Shown one piece after another: positions 23,341 through 30,023 of a DNA stretch of 30,023 nt. The stretch spans positions 1 through 30,023 of the forward strand of contig CAAECI010000064.1 of the NCBI GenBank assembly GCA_900754255.1, written 5' to 3'. A program made the position numbers and the translations under genes. Every line of letters begins with the position of its first letter. The stretch's first letter is position 1. The notes under the pieces were generated by a model. The model ran no database searches, had not been told where the DNA came from, and saw nothing but the letters and a program-made list of their open reading frames with translations. This DNA is from an uncultured Succinivibrio sp. Lineage in GTDB: Bacteria; Pseudomonadota; Gammaproteobacteria; Enterobacterales; Succinivibrionaceae.

Positions 23341-24309
23341 TTAAGCCTTGCGACGTACCGCAAGCCTAGCTATTTCACATAAAGCGTCGCGGTAGCAGGA
23401 GGGTTTAAGGATCTCAAGACTTTTAATGGCGTCATCCGCACAGCGATCGGCAAAAATCTGAGTTTTATAAAGAGCTCCCGTGAGATTGAGAGTTTTCTGT
23501 ACATTTTCTAAATCTCCGAGCCTGATGCAATCCATGAAATCAGACAATTCCTTTCCATGAAGTTCTTTCATAGCTAAGATCAGTGGCAATGTTATGCGCC
23601 CGTCGGCAAGATCCTCTCCTATCGTTTTTCCCATGGTCCCGGTGCGTCCAGTATAATCCAATAGATCGTCGGCAATCTGAAACCCTTGTCCTAGAAGTTT
23701 GCCGTAATCGGACAGTGCCTTTATATGATCGTTCTCTGCACCTGAAAACACTGCAGGTCCAGAGCAGGCAAGCTCAAACAATGCTCCCGTTTTGCAATAT
23801 ACGGTATGACAGTAATCATCTACGGAAAGGTTTAAATCTCCCTGACGTTTTAACTGCTCTAGCTCACCCGTAACCAGAGCAGATACTGCGGAGGCCATGG
23901 CATCAAAAAGCTTCATACAATTTAGACCATGCAACAGTACGAAACAGCGTGTGAACATATAATCTCCGGCCAGCACTGCCGCATGGTTTCCACTGGTATC
24001 ATTAAGGGTCTGTGTTCCTCGTCGCATCGACGCTTTGTCGATAACATCGTCATGTATCAACGATGCCGTGTGTAAAAGCTCAACCGTAGCCGCCAGACGA
24101 ACTACGGCATCCTTGTCGGCATGATCACCGTTAAGTGCCAAAGCGGAAAGAATAACGAGGCGCGGGCGCAGACGTTTTCCGCCGGACCGGACTACGTGCA
24201 TACACATGGAATTGACGGATTCTTCTTCCTTGGTACCCTGCAAAGTTTCAAACAATAATTCTTCCACCTTCTGCATGGAAGATTGAGTCAGGGTATTGAT
24301 TTCGAACAT
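23341..24309 (-). CDS. ispB: octaprenyl-type polyprenyl diphosphate synthase
   Basis: Condenses isopentenyl diphosphates into the long prenyl chain of respiratory quinones. From the ATG at 24309 there are 322 residues, as in E. coli IspB. GGKRLRP at 43-49, the first aspartate-rich motif LIHDDVIDKASMRRG at 84-98 and the second, QIADDLLDYTG at 211-221, are all present. An in-frame ATG at 24336 would add nine residues, but only 24309 has a ribosome site (GGAG, six bases upstream). A -10-like TAAAAT on this strand lies at 24337-24342. Divergence from rplU-rpmA is the usual arrangement for ispB. Chain length cannot be read from the sequence. Confidence 0.9.
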   Translation of the reverse strand: MFEINTLTQSSMQKVEELLFETLQGTKEEESVNSMCMHVVRSGGKRLRPRLVILSALALNGDHADKDAVVRLAATVELLHTASLIHDDVIDKASMRRGTQTLNDTSGNHAAVLAGDYMFTRCFVLLHGLNCMKLFDAMASAVSALVTGELEQLKRQGDLNLSVDDYCHTVYCKTGALFELACSGPAVFSGAENDHIKALSDYGKLLGQGFQIADDLLDYTGRTGTMGKTIGEDLADGRITLPLILAMKELHGKELSDFMDCIRLGDLENVQKTLNLTGALYKTQIFADRCADDAIKSLEILKPSCYRDALCEIARLAVRRKA

Positions 24310-24417
24310 GATTGCTCCATAAAAATGATCCGTCATATTTTAACATCAGGGATAGTGTTTTCTTGATCTAAGTTCCAAGAAGCGTTAAAATTTCGGAGGT
24401 TAATTTTGGATGGGCAG

Positions 24418-24440
24418 TCATTCATTGATGAAGTGAATGA
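24418..24440. repeat. short inverted repeat upstream of rplU
   Basis: Perfect 7-bp arms TCATTCA (24418-24424) and TGAATGA (24434-24440) are separated by nine bases, about 25 bases upstream of the rplU -35 element. It could be an activator or repressor site; no family is recognised. Confidence 0.35.
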
Positions 24441-24465
24441 TGAAGCGTTTTTGTTTGCTTTTTTC

Positions 24466-24494
24466 TTGCAAGCAGTGTTAAGACGCGCTAAAAT
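24466..24494 (+). promoter_or_regulatory. strong sigma-70 promoter for rplU-rpmA
   Basis: TTGCAA (24466-24471) and TAAAAT (24489-24494) are separated by exactly 17 bases. Transcription should start near 24501, giving a leader of about 78 bases before rplU. Confidence 0.7.
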
Positions 24495-24508
24495 ACTGTC
24501 CCAATAGC

Positions 24509-24578
24509 GCCCTTTGCGGGCATAAATGAATCTATTGCACGGAGCAATGACTCCTGCACATATCCGGAGTTTTTTAGC
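24509..24578 (+). promoter_or_regulatory. structured rplU leader with competing hairpins
   Basis: Three stems can be drawn: GCCC/GGGC at 24509-24521; GCAcGGAG (24537-24544) with CTCCTGC (24551-24557); and ACTCC (24550-24554) with GGAGT (24566-24570). The last two share CTCC and exclude each other. The last is followed by six T and buries the GGAG that serves as the rplU ribosome site. It looks like an attenuator or translational switch, as is common for ribosomal-protein operons. No experimental basis. Confidence 0.4.
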
Positions 24579-24890
24579 ATGTACGCAGTTATTTTTTGCG
24601 GCGGCAAGCAGCACAAGGTCTCCGAGGGCGACGTACTCAGCGTTGAACTCCTCGATGCCAAAGCTGGTAGCGATATCGACCTTGACAAGGTTCTTTTACT
24701 TTCCGACGGCACCAATATCAAAGTAGGTGCTCCTTACGTTGAAGGTGCAAAGGTCACCGCCAAGGTTTTGGGCGCACACGGCGGCGAGAAGGTTAAGATT
24801 GTTAAGTTCCGTCGTCGTAAGCATCACCAGAAGGTCACCGGCCACCGTCAGTGGTTTACTGATCTTCAGATCACCGGCATTGCCGGCTAA
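24579..24890 (+). CDS. rplU: 50S ribosomal protein L21
   Basis: Large-subunit protein that binds 23S rRNA. The 103 residues match E. coli L21 in length and sequence style: MYAVIFCGGKQHKVSEGD at the start, the lysine- and arginine-rich KIVKFRRRKHHQKVTGHRQ block at about 73-91, then TDLQITGIAG. The ribosome site GGAG is nine bases before the ATG and lies inside a possible hairpin. rpmA follows after 17 bases. Confidence 0.97.
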   Translation: MYAVIFCGGKQHKVSEGDVLSVELLDAKAGSDIDLDKVLLLSDGTNIKVGAPYVEGAKVTAKVLGAHGGEKVKIVKFRRRKHHQKVTGHRQWFTDLQITGIAG

Positions 24891-24907
24891 TTTGAGAGGG
24901 ATTTCAA

Positions 24908-25174
24908 ATGGCACACAAAAAAGCTGGCGGTTCCGTACGTAACGGCCGCGATTCCCAGGCGCAACGTTTAGGCGTTAAACGTTATGCCGGTGAGACTGTT
25001 TCTGCAGGCTCAATTATTGTTCGTCAGCGTGGCACTCATTTCCACCCCGGTGCCAATGTCGGTATCGGCAAGGATGACACTTTGTTCGCAAAGGCTGACG
25101 GTAAAGTTACCTTTGTGACCCGTGGCAAGCAGCAGCGTAAGTTCGTCGAAATCGTTGTAGCCGACGAGCAGTAA
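24908..25174 (+). CDS. rpmA: 50S ribosomal protein L27
   Basis: Large-subunit protein whose flexible N-terminus reaches the peptidyl-transferase centre. The 88 residues start MAHKKAGGSVRNGRDSQAQR, the mature gammaproteobacterial form without the cleavable leader found in Firmicutes L27. GVKRYAGETVSAGSIIVRQR and GTHFHPGANVGIGKDDTLFA follow. Expressed with rplU. Confidence 0.97.
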   Translation: MAHKKAGGSVRNGRDSQAQRLGVKRYAGETVSAGSIIVRQRGTHFHPGANVGIGKDDTLFAKADGKVTFVTRGKQQRKFVEIVVADEQ

Positions 25175-25197
25175 TCTGTTTTATGAATTTTTAATAC

Positions 25198-25220
25198 AGC
25201 CCCGCGGAAGCGGGGCTTTT
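25198..25220 (+). terminator. intrinsic terminator after rpmA
   Basis: A perfect eight-base-pair stem AGCCCCGC (25198-25205) / GCGGGGCT (25210-25217) with a GGAA tetraloop is followed by T residues. It separates rplU-rpmA from obgE. Confidence 0.9.
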
Positions 25221-25435
25221 GTGTCTTATATCGTTGATTTACTATACCGTTATTTTACCTTGCACTTTTAATTTGCACGGACGGTTTCTGGGATCATTCG
25301 GAATGTACAGCACCATGCATGTACGATGAATGCTTTTTTGCTGAAATAAAGAAGTTTTTTCTTTTTGATCTTTATTACTTGATAAACTCTTGAGGGGCAA
25401 TAAGATCTGCCGCAGGTACGACGGAGGAGAATTCC
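25221..25435 (+). promoter_or_regulatory. obgE upstream region
   Basis: About 215 AT-rich bases without an ORF. The only structure seen is an 8-bp inverted repeat AATAAAGA (25345-25352) / TCTTTATT (25369-25376). I cannot pick a convincing promoter, although one must exist if the rpmA terminator is efficient. A strong GGAGGAG ribosome site lies just before the ATG. Confidence 0.35.
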
Positions 25436-26593
25436 ATGAAGTTTGTTGATGAGGCCACTGTGCGCGTGGCGGCCGGTGACGGCGGTAACGGCATCGTCAG
25501 TTTCAGAAGAGAAAAGTATGTTCCCCGCGGAGGCCCTGACGGCGGCGACGGTGGTGATGGCGGCAACGTATATCTTAAAGCAGATTCCAATTTAAATACC
25601 CTTGTAGATTATCGTTATGTGCGTTCTTATCAGGCTGATCGAGGAGAAAACGGTGGTAGCGCTGATTGTACGGGAGCACGAGGCAAAGACATATTTTTGA
25701 AAGTACCCGTCGGCACGCGTATAACCGATCTCGGAACCGGAGAGGTATTATGCGATATGAGGCACAACGAGGAAGTATTCTGTGTAGCCCGCGGCGGACG
25801 TCACGGCTACGGAAACACTCATTTTAAAAGTGCTACCAATCAGGCACCGCGTCAGCGTTCTCTTGGAACTAAGGGAGAAAGACGCCAAATCAAATTGGAA
25901 CTGTTGCTGGTCTCTGATGTGGGACTGCTCGGCTTACCCAATGCAGGGAAGTCAACTCTTGTGCGGCAGGTTTCTGCCGCTCGTCCTAAGGTGGCCGATT
26001 ATCCCTTTACCACCATTGTTCCGTCACTTGGAGTAGTAAAGACCTCACAGGGACGGAGTTTTGTGATTGAGGATATACCGGGGCTTATCGAGGGGGCATC
26101 CGCAGGCGTCGGTTTGGGATTTAAATTTTTAAAGCATCTCCTGCGTTGTCGTGTCCTTGTGCATCTGGTTGAATGTATTCCGGCCGATGGGTCCGATCCA
26201 GCCGTCAATGCTCAGACCATAGAAGGTGAATTGCGTTGTTACTCGGAGGAACTGTGGAAAAAGCCTCGTTGGCTTGTGATCAACAAGGTGGATTTGGCAA
26301 CTGAGGATGAGGTCAAAGAGGTAAGGGATCGAGTTTGTAAGGCCTTGGAAAACGAACCAGATCGAGTGTTTGTCATTTCCGGCATGAATGGCGACGGGGT
26401 TCAGGAGCTAATTTACGCTTTGCAGGATCTTGTCGACGAGATGAAGAAACAGGAAATAGAATCGGGAGCAAATGAAGATCCCGAAAGCCATGAATTTATA
26501 TGGACCGAACCGCCGGTTGAGCAAAAATCAGAGCTCGATAACATTGATACCGACGAAGAAGAGGAAGGTCCTGAATTCGTATATTCAAAATAA
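25436..26593 (+). CDS. obgE: ribosome-assembly GTPase ObgE/CgtA
   Basis: Essential GTPase acting in late 50S assembly and stress signalling. The glycine-rich Obg fold (about 1-158) contains GDGGNGIVSFRREKYVPRGG at 14-33 and GGDGGDGG. The G domain shows G1 GLPNAGKST at 166-174, the FTTIVPSLGV switch at 191-200, G3 DIPG at 213-216 with LIEGASAGVGLG, and G4 NKVD at 283-286. The C-terminal tail is acidic (DTDEEEEGPEF), as in gammaproteobacterial Obg. The 385-residue length is normal. folA follows after 19 bases and is probably cotranscribed. The rplU-rpmA-obgE order is conserved across bacteria. Confidence 0.97.
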   Translation: MKFVDEATVRVAAGDGGNGIVSFRREKYVPRGGPDGGDGGDGGNVYLKADSNLNTLVDYRYVRSYQADRGENGGSADCTGARGKDIFLKVPVGTRITDLGTGEVLCDMRHNEEVFCVARGGRHGYGNTHFKSATNQAPRQRSLGTKGERRQIKLELLLVSDVGLLGLPNAGKSTLVRQVSAARPKVADYPFTTIVPSLGVVKTSQGRSFVIEDIPGLIEGASAGVGLGFKFLKHLLRCRVLVHLVECIPADGSDPAVNAQTIEGELRCYSEELWKKPRWLVINKVDLATEDEVKEVRDRVCKALENEPDRVFVISGMNGDGVQELIYALQDLVDEMKKQEIESGANEDPESHEFIWTEPPVEQKSELDNIDTDEEEEGPEFVYSK

Positions 26594-26612
26594 ATTCAAA
26601 GAGAGATTTGAA

Positions 26613-27107
26613 ATGACTGCAGTTGAAATGATTGTTGCCGTTGCGGATAACATGGCTATAGGAAAAAAAGGGAAAATTCCGTGGCATTTGAGTGAAGATC
26701 TGCGTCATTTCAAGTCTGTGACTATGGGACATCCAGTGATCATGGGACGTCGTACCTTCGAGTCTATAGGCCGAGTATTGCCGGGGAGACTTAATGTTAT
26801 TGTCAGTAACACGTTGTCTAATGACGATCCTCGTCTTTGCAATAAGGACGTGCTGATAGTGTCGAGTCTTAATGAGGCTCTGACTCTAAAATTCAGTGCA
26901 ACCCCCATGATCATAGGCGGAGCAGGGATTTATGCTGAAGCCTTGCCCTACGCCTCGATTTTGCATCTTACAAGAGTTCATTTAAGTCCAGCCGATGCCG
27001 ACACTTTTTTTCCCTCCTTATCGAGTAGTGAATTTAGGAAGATCTTCTCAGAAAGTCACCGAGAAGGCGAAATAAGCTTTGAATTTGAAACTTGGACGAG
27101 AATTTAA
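26613..27107 (+). CDS. folA: dihydrofolate reductase
   Basis: Reduces dihydrofolate to tetrahydrofolate with NADPH; the target of trimethoprim. From ATG 26613 the 164 residues begin MTAVEMIVAVADNMAIG. Substrate-site residues are Trp24 and the catalytic acid Asp29 in KIPWHLSEDLRHFK. PVIMGRRTFESIGRVLPGR at 41-59 and MIIGGAGIYAEAL at 99-111 bind NADPH, and DTFFPSL lies near 133-139. A longer frame from 26472 would run back inside obgE and is unlikely. The ribosome site is weak (GAGAG). Confidence 0.95.
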   Translation: MTAVEMIVAVADNMAIGKKGKIPWHLSEDLRHFKSVTMGHPVIMGRRTFESIGRVLPGRLNVIVSNTLSNDDPRLCNKDVLIVSSLNEALTLKFSATPMIIGGAGIYAEALPYASILHLTRVHLSPADADTFFPSLSSSEFRKIFSESHREGEISFEFETWTRI

Positions 27108-27158
27108 AATAAATTTCGTTATTTAATCTTACCAATTCGTCATTGCTTCCTTTTTAAT

Positions 27159-28517
27159 ATGTTGCATTTAAAGCAGTTCCCAAGCCGTAGCATGGATATG
27201 TTACACGGTTCTTTGTGGGATAAGATCCTTTTTTTCTCGTTACAGCTTGCTCTCACCTCAACGTTACAGCAGATGTACAATACGGCAGATGTCGTAATGC
27301 TCGGACGTTTTATGGGCGATGATGCCATTGCCGCCGTAGGTAACAATTTGGCCGTAATTGGGATCATGTTAAATCTTTTCGTCGGTCTCTCCCTAGGAGC
27401 AAATGTTGTTACAGCTCGCTATATAGGTCAGGGGGATTTACAAAATGCTAATCGCTCTTTGTATTCTGCGCTGAACCTAGGACTGGTATTTGGATTTTTA
27501 GTGGCGATACCGGTGATTGTAGTGTCAGATGCCATTACATCTGCTCTTGATGTCCCCCCTCAGGTATTTAATTATTCTAAATCTTATTTGACATGGTATA
27601 TGGCGGGGATGCCGTTTTTAGCGCTTTTTAATTTTGAAGCGGCAATTTTCAGAGCAATAGGAGATACCTCAACACCACTGAAAGCATTGTTTATATCAAG
27701 CATATTGAATGCAGCATTGGATTACATTTTTTTGTCGTTTGATATGGGAATTTCCGGGGTTGCGGTAGCAACCTCGATGGCAAACTTTTTTTCAGCTCTG
27801 TATTTATTCATCAAGCTCTTAAACTCTCGCGGTGTTTTAAAGCTTGATATACGCAAGCTGTATATTTTTGAACTGCGTAAGGTCCGTGCAATTGTGTGTA
27901 TAGGTCTTCCCGCAGGAATTCAGGGAATGGTGTTTTCCCTGTCAAACCTTGTGATTCAGGGTGCCATAAATTCATTGGGAGCGGAGGTAATGGCCGCTTC
28001 ATCGGCAGCCTTGGTGTATGAGCTTAATATTTATGTTTTCATAATGGCCTTCGGGATGGCCACTACGACCTTCGTTAGCCAAAATTACGGCGCCGGCAAT
28101 TTAAAACGATGCTCCGAATCGGTGCGTACGGCGATGTGCCTTAATTTTTTGGTTACGATCCTATTGTCGTTGATAATGGCCGTATACGGAAGAGATCTGC
28201 TCGGCTTACTGACTGCCGACAAACAGGTGGTGGATTTAGCTTGGACCAGAGTTTATTCCATTATTCTTTTGTATTTCATATGTGTGCCTTTTGAGGTTTT
28301 CTCAGGGGCCATGCGAGGTTTCGGATATTCTCTTCCTCCAGCTTTAGCTACTACCGTAACTATTGTAGGGACGCGCATGATCTGGCTTGTTACTGTTTTT
28401 AAACACTATCCGGATTTTGCAAGCTTGCTTATAACATACCCGGTGTCATGGCTTATGGCGTCTCCATTCATTTTTTGGTTGTATATGCGTTGTACACGTC
28501 GACTCAGGCGAGGGTAA
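27159..28517 (+). CDS. MATE-family efflux transporter (first of a tandem pair)
   Basis: A polytopic inner-membrane antiporter of the multidrug and toxin extrusion family, expected to export organic cations or drugs using Na+ or H+. The 452 residues give about twelve hydrophobic segments and the usual MATE signatures: LQQMYNTADVVMLGRFMGDDAIAAVG near 37-62, LGANVVTARYIGQGD near 79-93, and the second-half block GLPAGIQGMVFSLSNLVIQ near 249-267. Gly/Ala-rich FGMATTTFVSQNYGAGN follows. The start is uncertain: no ribosome site precedes ATG 27159 or the in-frame ATG at 27192. The second gene shares many long blocks, including MDMLHGS near the N-terminus, so they are paralogues. Substrate cannot be predicted. 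Confidence 0.85.
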   Translation: MLHLKQFPSRSMDMLHGSLWDKILFFSLQLALTSTLQQMYNTADVVMLGRFMGDDAIAAVGNNLAVIGIMLNLFVGLSLGANVVTARYIGQGDLQNANRSLYSALNLGLVFGFLVAIPVIVVSDAITSALDVPPQVFNYSKSYLTWYMAGMPFLALFNFEAAIFRAIGDTSTPLKALFISSILNAALDYIFLSFDMGISGVAVATSMANFFSALYLFIKLLNSRGVLKLDIRKLYIFELRKVRAIVCIGLPAGIQGMVFSLSNLVIQGAINSLGAEVMAASSAALVYELNIYVFIMAFGMATTTFVSQNYGAGNLKRCSESVRTAMCLNFLVTILLSLIMAVYGRDLLGLLTADKQVVDLAWTRVYSIILLYFICVPFEVFSGAMRGFGYSLPPALATTVTIVGTRMIWLVTVFKHYPDFASLLITYPVSWLMASPFIFWLYMRCTRRLRRG

Positions 28518-28680
28518 AAAATTTCTCAAGCAATTTTGCATATAAGCACAAGAAATATAAATGTTTCATATGCAGTTGCGGTTTTGCGTAGTATCACAAT
28601 TTTTTATAGGTTTCATAAAAATATATGATCTGTTTTGTGTACTAGGGAAGATTGCAAAGAGCAAGGAAAATGAAATTAAT
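28518..28680 (+). promoter_or_regulatory. spacer between the two MATE genes
   Basis: 163 AT-rich bases without a terminator hairpin that I can see. AGGAA about 13 bases before ATG 28681 is a weakly spaced ribosome site. A five-codon frame (ATG at 28670) ends by overlapping the next start. Confidence 0.3.
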
Positions 28681-30023
28681 ATGACAAAAAAGATGCAAGA
28701 AATGGATATGTTGCATGGCAGTATATGGAACAAGATGGTTGTGTTTGCTCTACCTCTTGGTTTGACTTCCATGTTGCAACAACTGTATAACGCCGCCGAT
28801 GTGTTCTTTTTAGGACATTTTGTAGGTGGTGAGGATATGGCTGCCGTGGGCAACAGTATCTCTGTCATATTCTTGATTGTGATGCTCTTTGTCGGTATGT
28901 CGATCGGTGCCAATGTGGTTATGGCTCGCTATTTGGGACAGGGCAAGCGAGGAGAAGCATCGGCTACCATGTATACAGGTATATGGGTGGCGTTGCTGAC
29001 GGGTTTGACAATTATGTTCATCGGCCTGCTATGTTCCGATTTGATTGTTGAGGCGATGGGAGTTCCTAAAGAGGTACGAGAGCCTGCAGATATCTATCTG
29101 TGCTGGTATTTCCTGGCGATGCCATTTATTTCTTTGTTTAATTTTGAAGCGGCTTTTTTCAGATCCAAGGGAGATACTGCAACCCCGCTGTGGGCTCTTT
29201 GCTTGTCCTGTTCGTTTAATGTTGTCGGGAATTATCTTGCAGTAGGAGTTTTTAATACCGGTATAAATGGAGTTGCCTGTGCGACGTTACTTTCGTATGT
29301 GCTTTCATCGTTGTATCTGTGGGGACGCTTAATGCGTGAAAGTGATTTCCTGAAGTTGCAATTACGTAAGCTTACAAGCATTGATATGCGTAAGGCCCGA
29401 GCCATTATTTCCATAGGTTTGCCTGCCGGAGTTCAGGGCATGGTGTTTGGAATTGCAAATCTCATCTTTCAGGTTGCCATAAATTCCTTGGGAGCCGATG
29501 CAATGGCTGGAAGTGCGGCAGGCTTTACTATCGAAAACAATCTCTATTGTTTCGTAAATGCCTTCGGCCTTGCTGCAACCACTTTTATCGGTCAGTGTTA
29601 CGGCGCCGGTGACATGCAACGTTGCCGTCGTGTGTTTATTGTTTCTTTCGGATGGTGTACGGGACTTGCTTTGATAGTAGGTGTAGGCGGATATTTTATT
29701 TCGCCATGGTTGCTTACTTTCTTTACGGATTCACAGATAGTTGCTGACATAGCAATGCTACGAGTACTTTATGTGATGGGGTTTCAATTCCTAAATGCCA
29801 TGATCGAGGCTTTGTCCGATTCCATGCGCGGTTACGGCTGGTCCATGCCACCTGCGATCATCGCCATGTTTTGCATTTGCGGAGAGCGCCTTTGGTGGCT
29901 TTATGCCATCTATCCGTCAAAACCTGATTACGAAACTCTGATGGTTACCTATCCAATCTCATGGGCTTTGACGGCGGTAGTGGAATTACTTGCATACATT
30001 TATTGCTTACGTAAATTCTCTAG
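28681..30023 (+). CDS. MATE-family efflux transporter (second of the pair), cut by window end
   Basis: My own translation from ATG 28681 stays open to the window edge for 447 codons, so only the last few residues are likely missing. It begins MTKKMQEMDMLHGSIWNK and aligns with the upstream gene throughout: LQQLYNAADVFFLGHFVGGED, SIGANVVMARYLGQG, PFISLFNFEAAFFRSKGDT, and GLPAGVQGMVFGIANLIFQ. The gene ends in a run of hydrophobic residues, as expected for the twelfth helix. Tandem duplication followed by divergence is the simple reading. It may share substrate range with its neighbour or act on a different drug; nothing here decides it. Confidence 0.85.
   Translation, partial: MTKKMQEMDMLHGSIWNKMVVFALPLGLTSMLQQLYNAADVFFLGHFVGGEDMAAVGNSISVIFLIVMLFVGMSIGANVVMARYLGQGKRGEASATMYTGIWVALLTGLTIMFIGLLCSDLIVEAMGVPKEVREPADIYLCWYFLAMPFISLFNFEAAFFRSKGDTATPLWALCLSCSFNVVGNYLAVGVFNTGINGVACATLLSYVLSSLYLWGRLMRESDFLKLQLRKLTSIDMRKARAIISIGLPAGVQGMVFGIANLIFQVAINSLGADAMAGSAAGFTIENNLYCFVNAFGLAATTFIGQCYGAGDMQRCRRVFIVSFGWCTGLALIVGVGGYFISPWLLTFFTDSQIVADIAMLRVLYVMGFQFLNAMIEALSDSMRGYGWSMPPAIIAMFCICGERLWWLYAIYPSKPDYETLMVTYPISWALTAVVELLAYIYCLRKFS

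Noticed and set aside
26472..26612. Longer N-terminus for dihydrofolate reductase
   Set aside because: The extension overlaps the obgE 3' end and adds 47 residues unlike the family; the ATG at 26613 gives the normal length.
1..30023. CRISPR arrays, tRNA genes, insertion sequences or prophage genes
   Set aside because: I scanned by eye and saw no repeat-spacer pattern, transposase or integrase. A tRNA scan would be needed to exclude tRNAs fully.

Overview
The window is a chromosomal segment of a gammaproteobacterium. The run amidase-mutL-miaA-hfq-hflX-hflK-hflC-purA is the classic gammaproteobacterial order. MutL has no visible endonuclease motif, as in E. coli-type MutL, and Hfq closely matches the enterobacterial protein. 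Moderate GC, Firmicutes-like accessory genes, polyphosphate glucokinase and tandem MATE exporters suggest an anaerobic gut lineage such as Succinivibrionaceae. That placement is inference, not proof.

Layout. Bases 1-80 hold the 3' end of a 5S rRNA and the terminator of an rRNA operon. Bases 140-5708 look like an accessory block: a Y-family polymerase of Firmicutes type with its YolD-like partner (+ strand), then convergently a two-gene cassette (- strand) of a BrxD-like ATPase and a BrxHI/Lhr-like helicase, parts known from BREX phage defence but here with no other BREX gene. A polyphosphate glucokinase (+) and recJ (-) follow.

From 8743 to 17724 seven genes lie head to tail on the + strand with tiny gaps or overlaps, probably one transcript: a protein with the full-length architecture of a glucose PTS EIICB permease but with the active-site motifs replaced, then prmA (L11 methylation), nnr (NAD(P)HX repair), tsaE (t6A tRNA), an AmiB/AmiC-type amidase (cell separation), mutL and miaA. 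The hfq gene has its own likely promoter and is followed by hflX, hflK and hflC, closed by a strong terminator. Then purA (+) meets a convergent polyprenyl diphosphate synthase gene (-). Divergent from the latter, rplU-rpmA has a near-consensus promoter and a structured leader, followed by obgE, folA and two tandem, diverged MATE transporters, the second cut by the window end.

The most unusual objects are the catalytically stripped PTS-like protein (8743-10185), which heads a housekeeping operon and sits beside a large dyad-symmetric divergent promoter region, and the stand-alone BrxD/BrxHI-like pair. No CRISPR array, tRNA gene, insertion sequence or prophage was seen.
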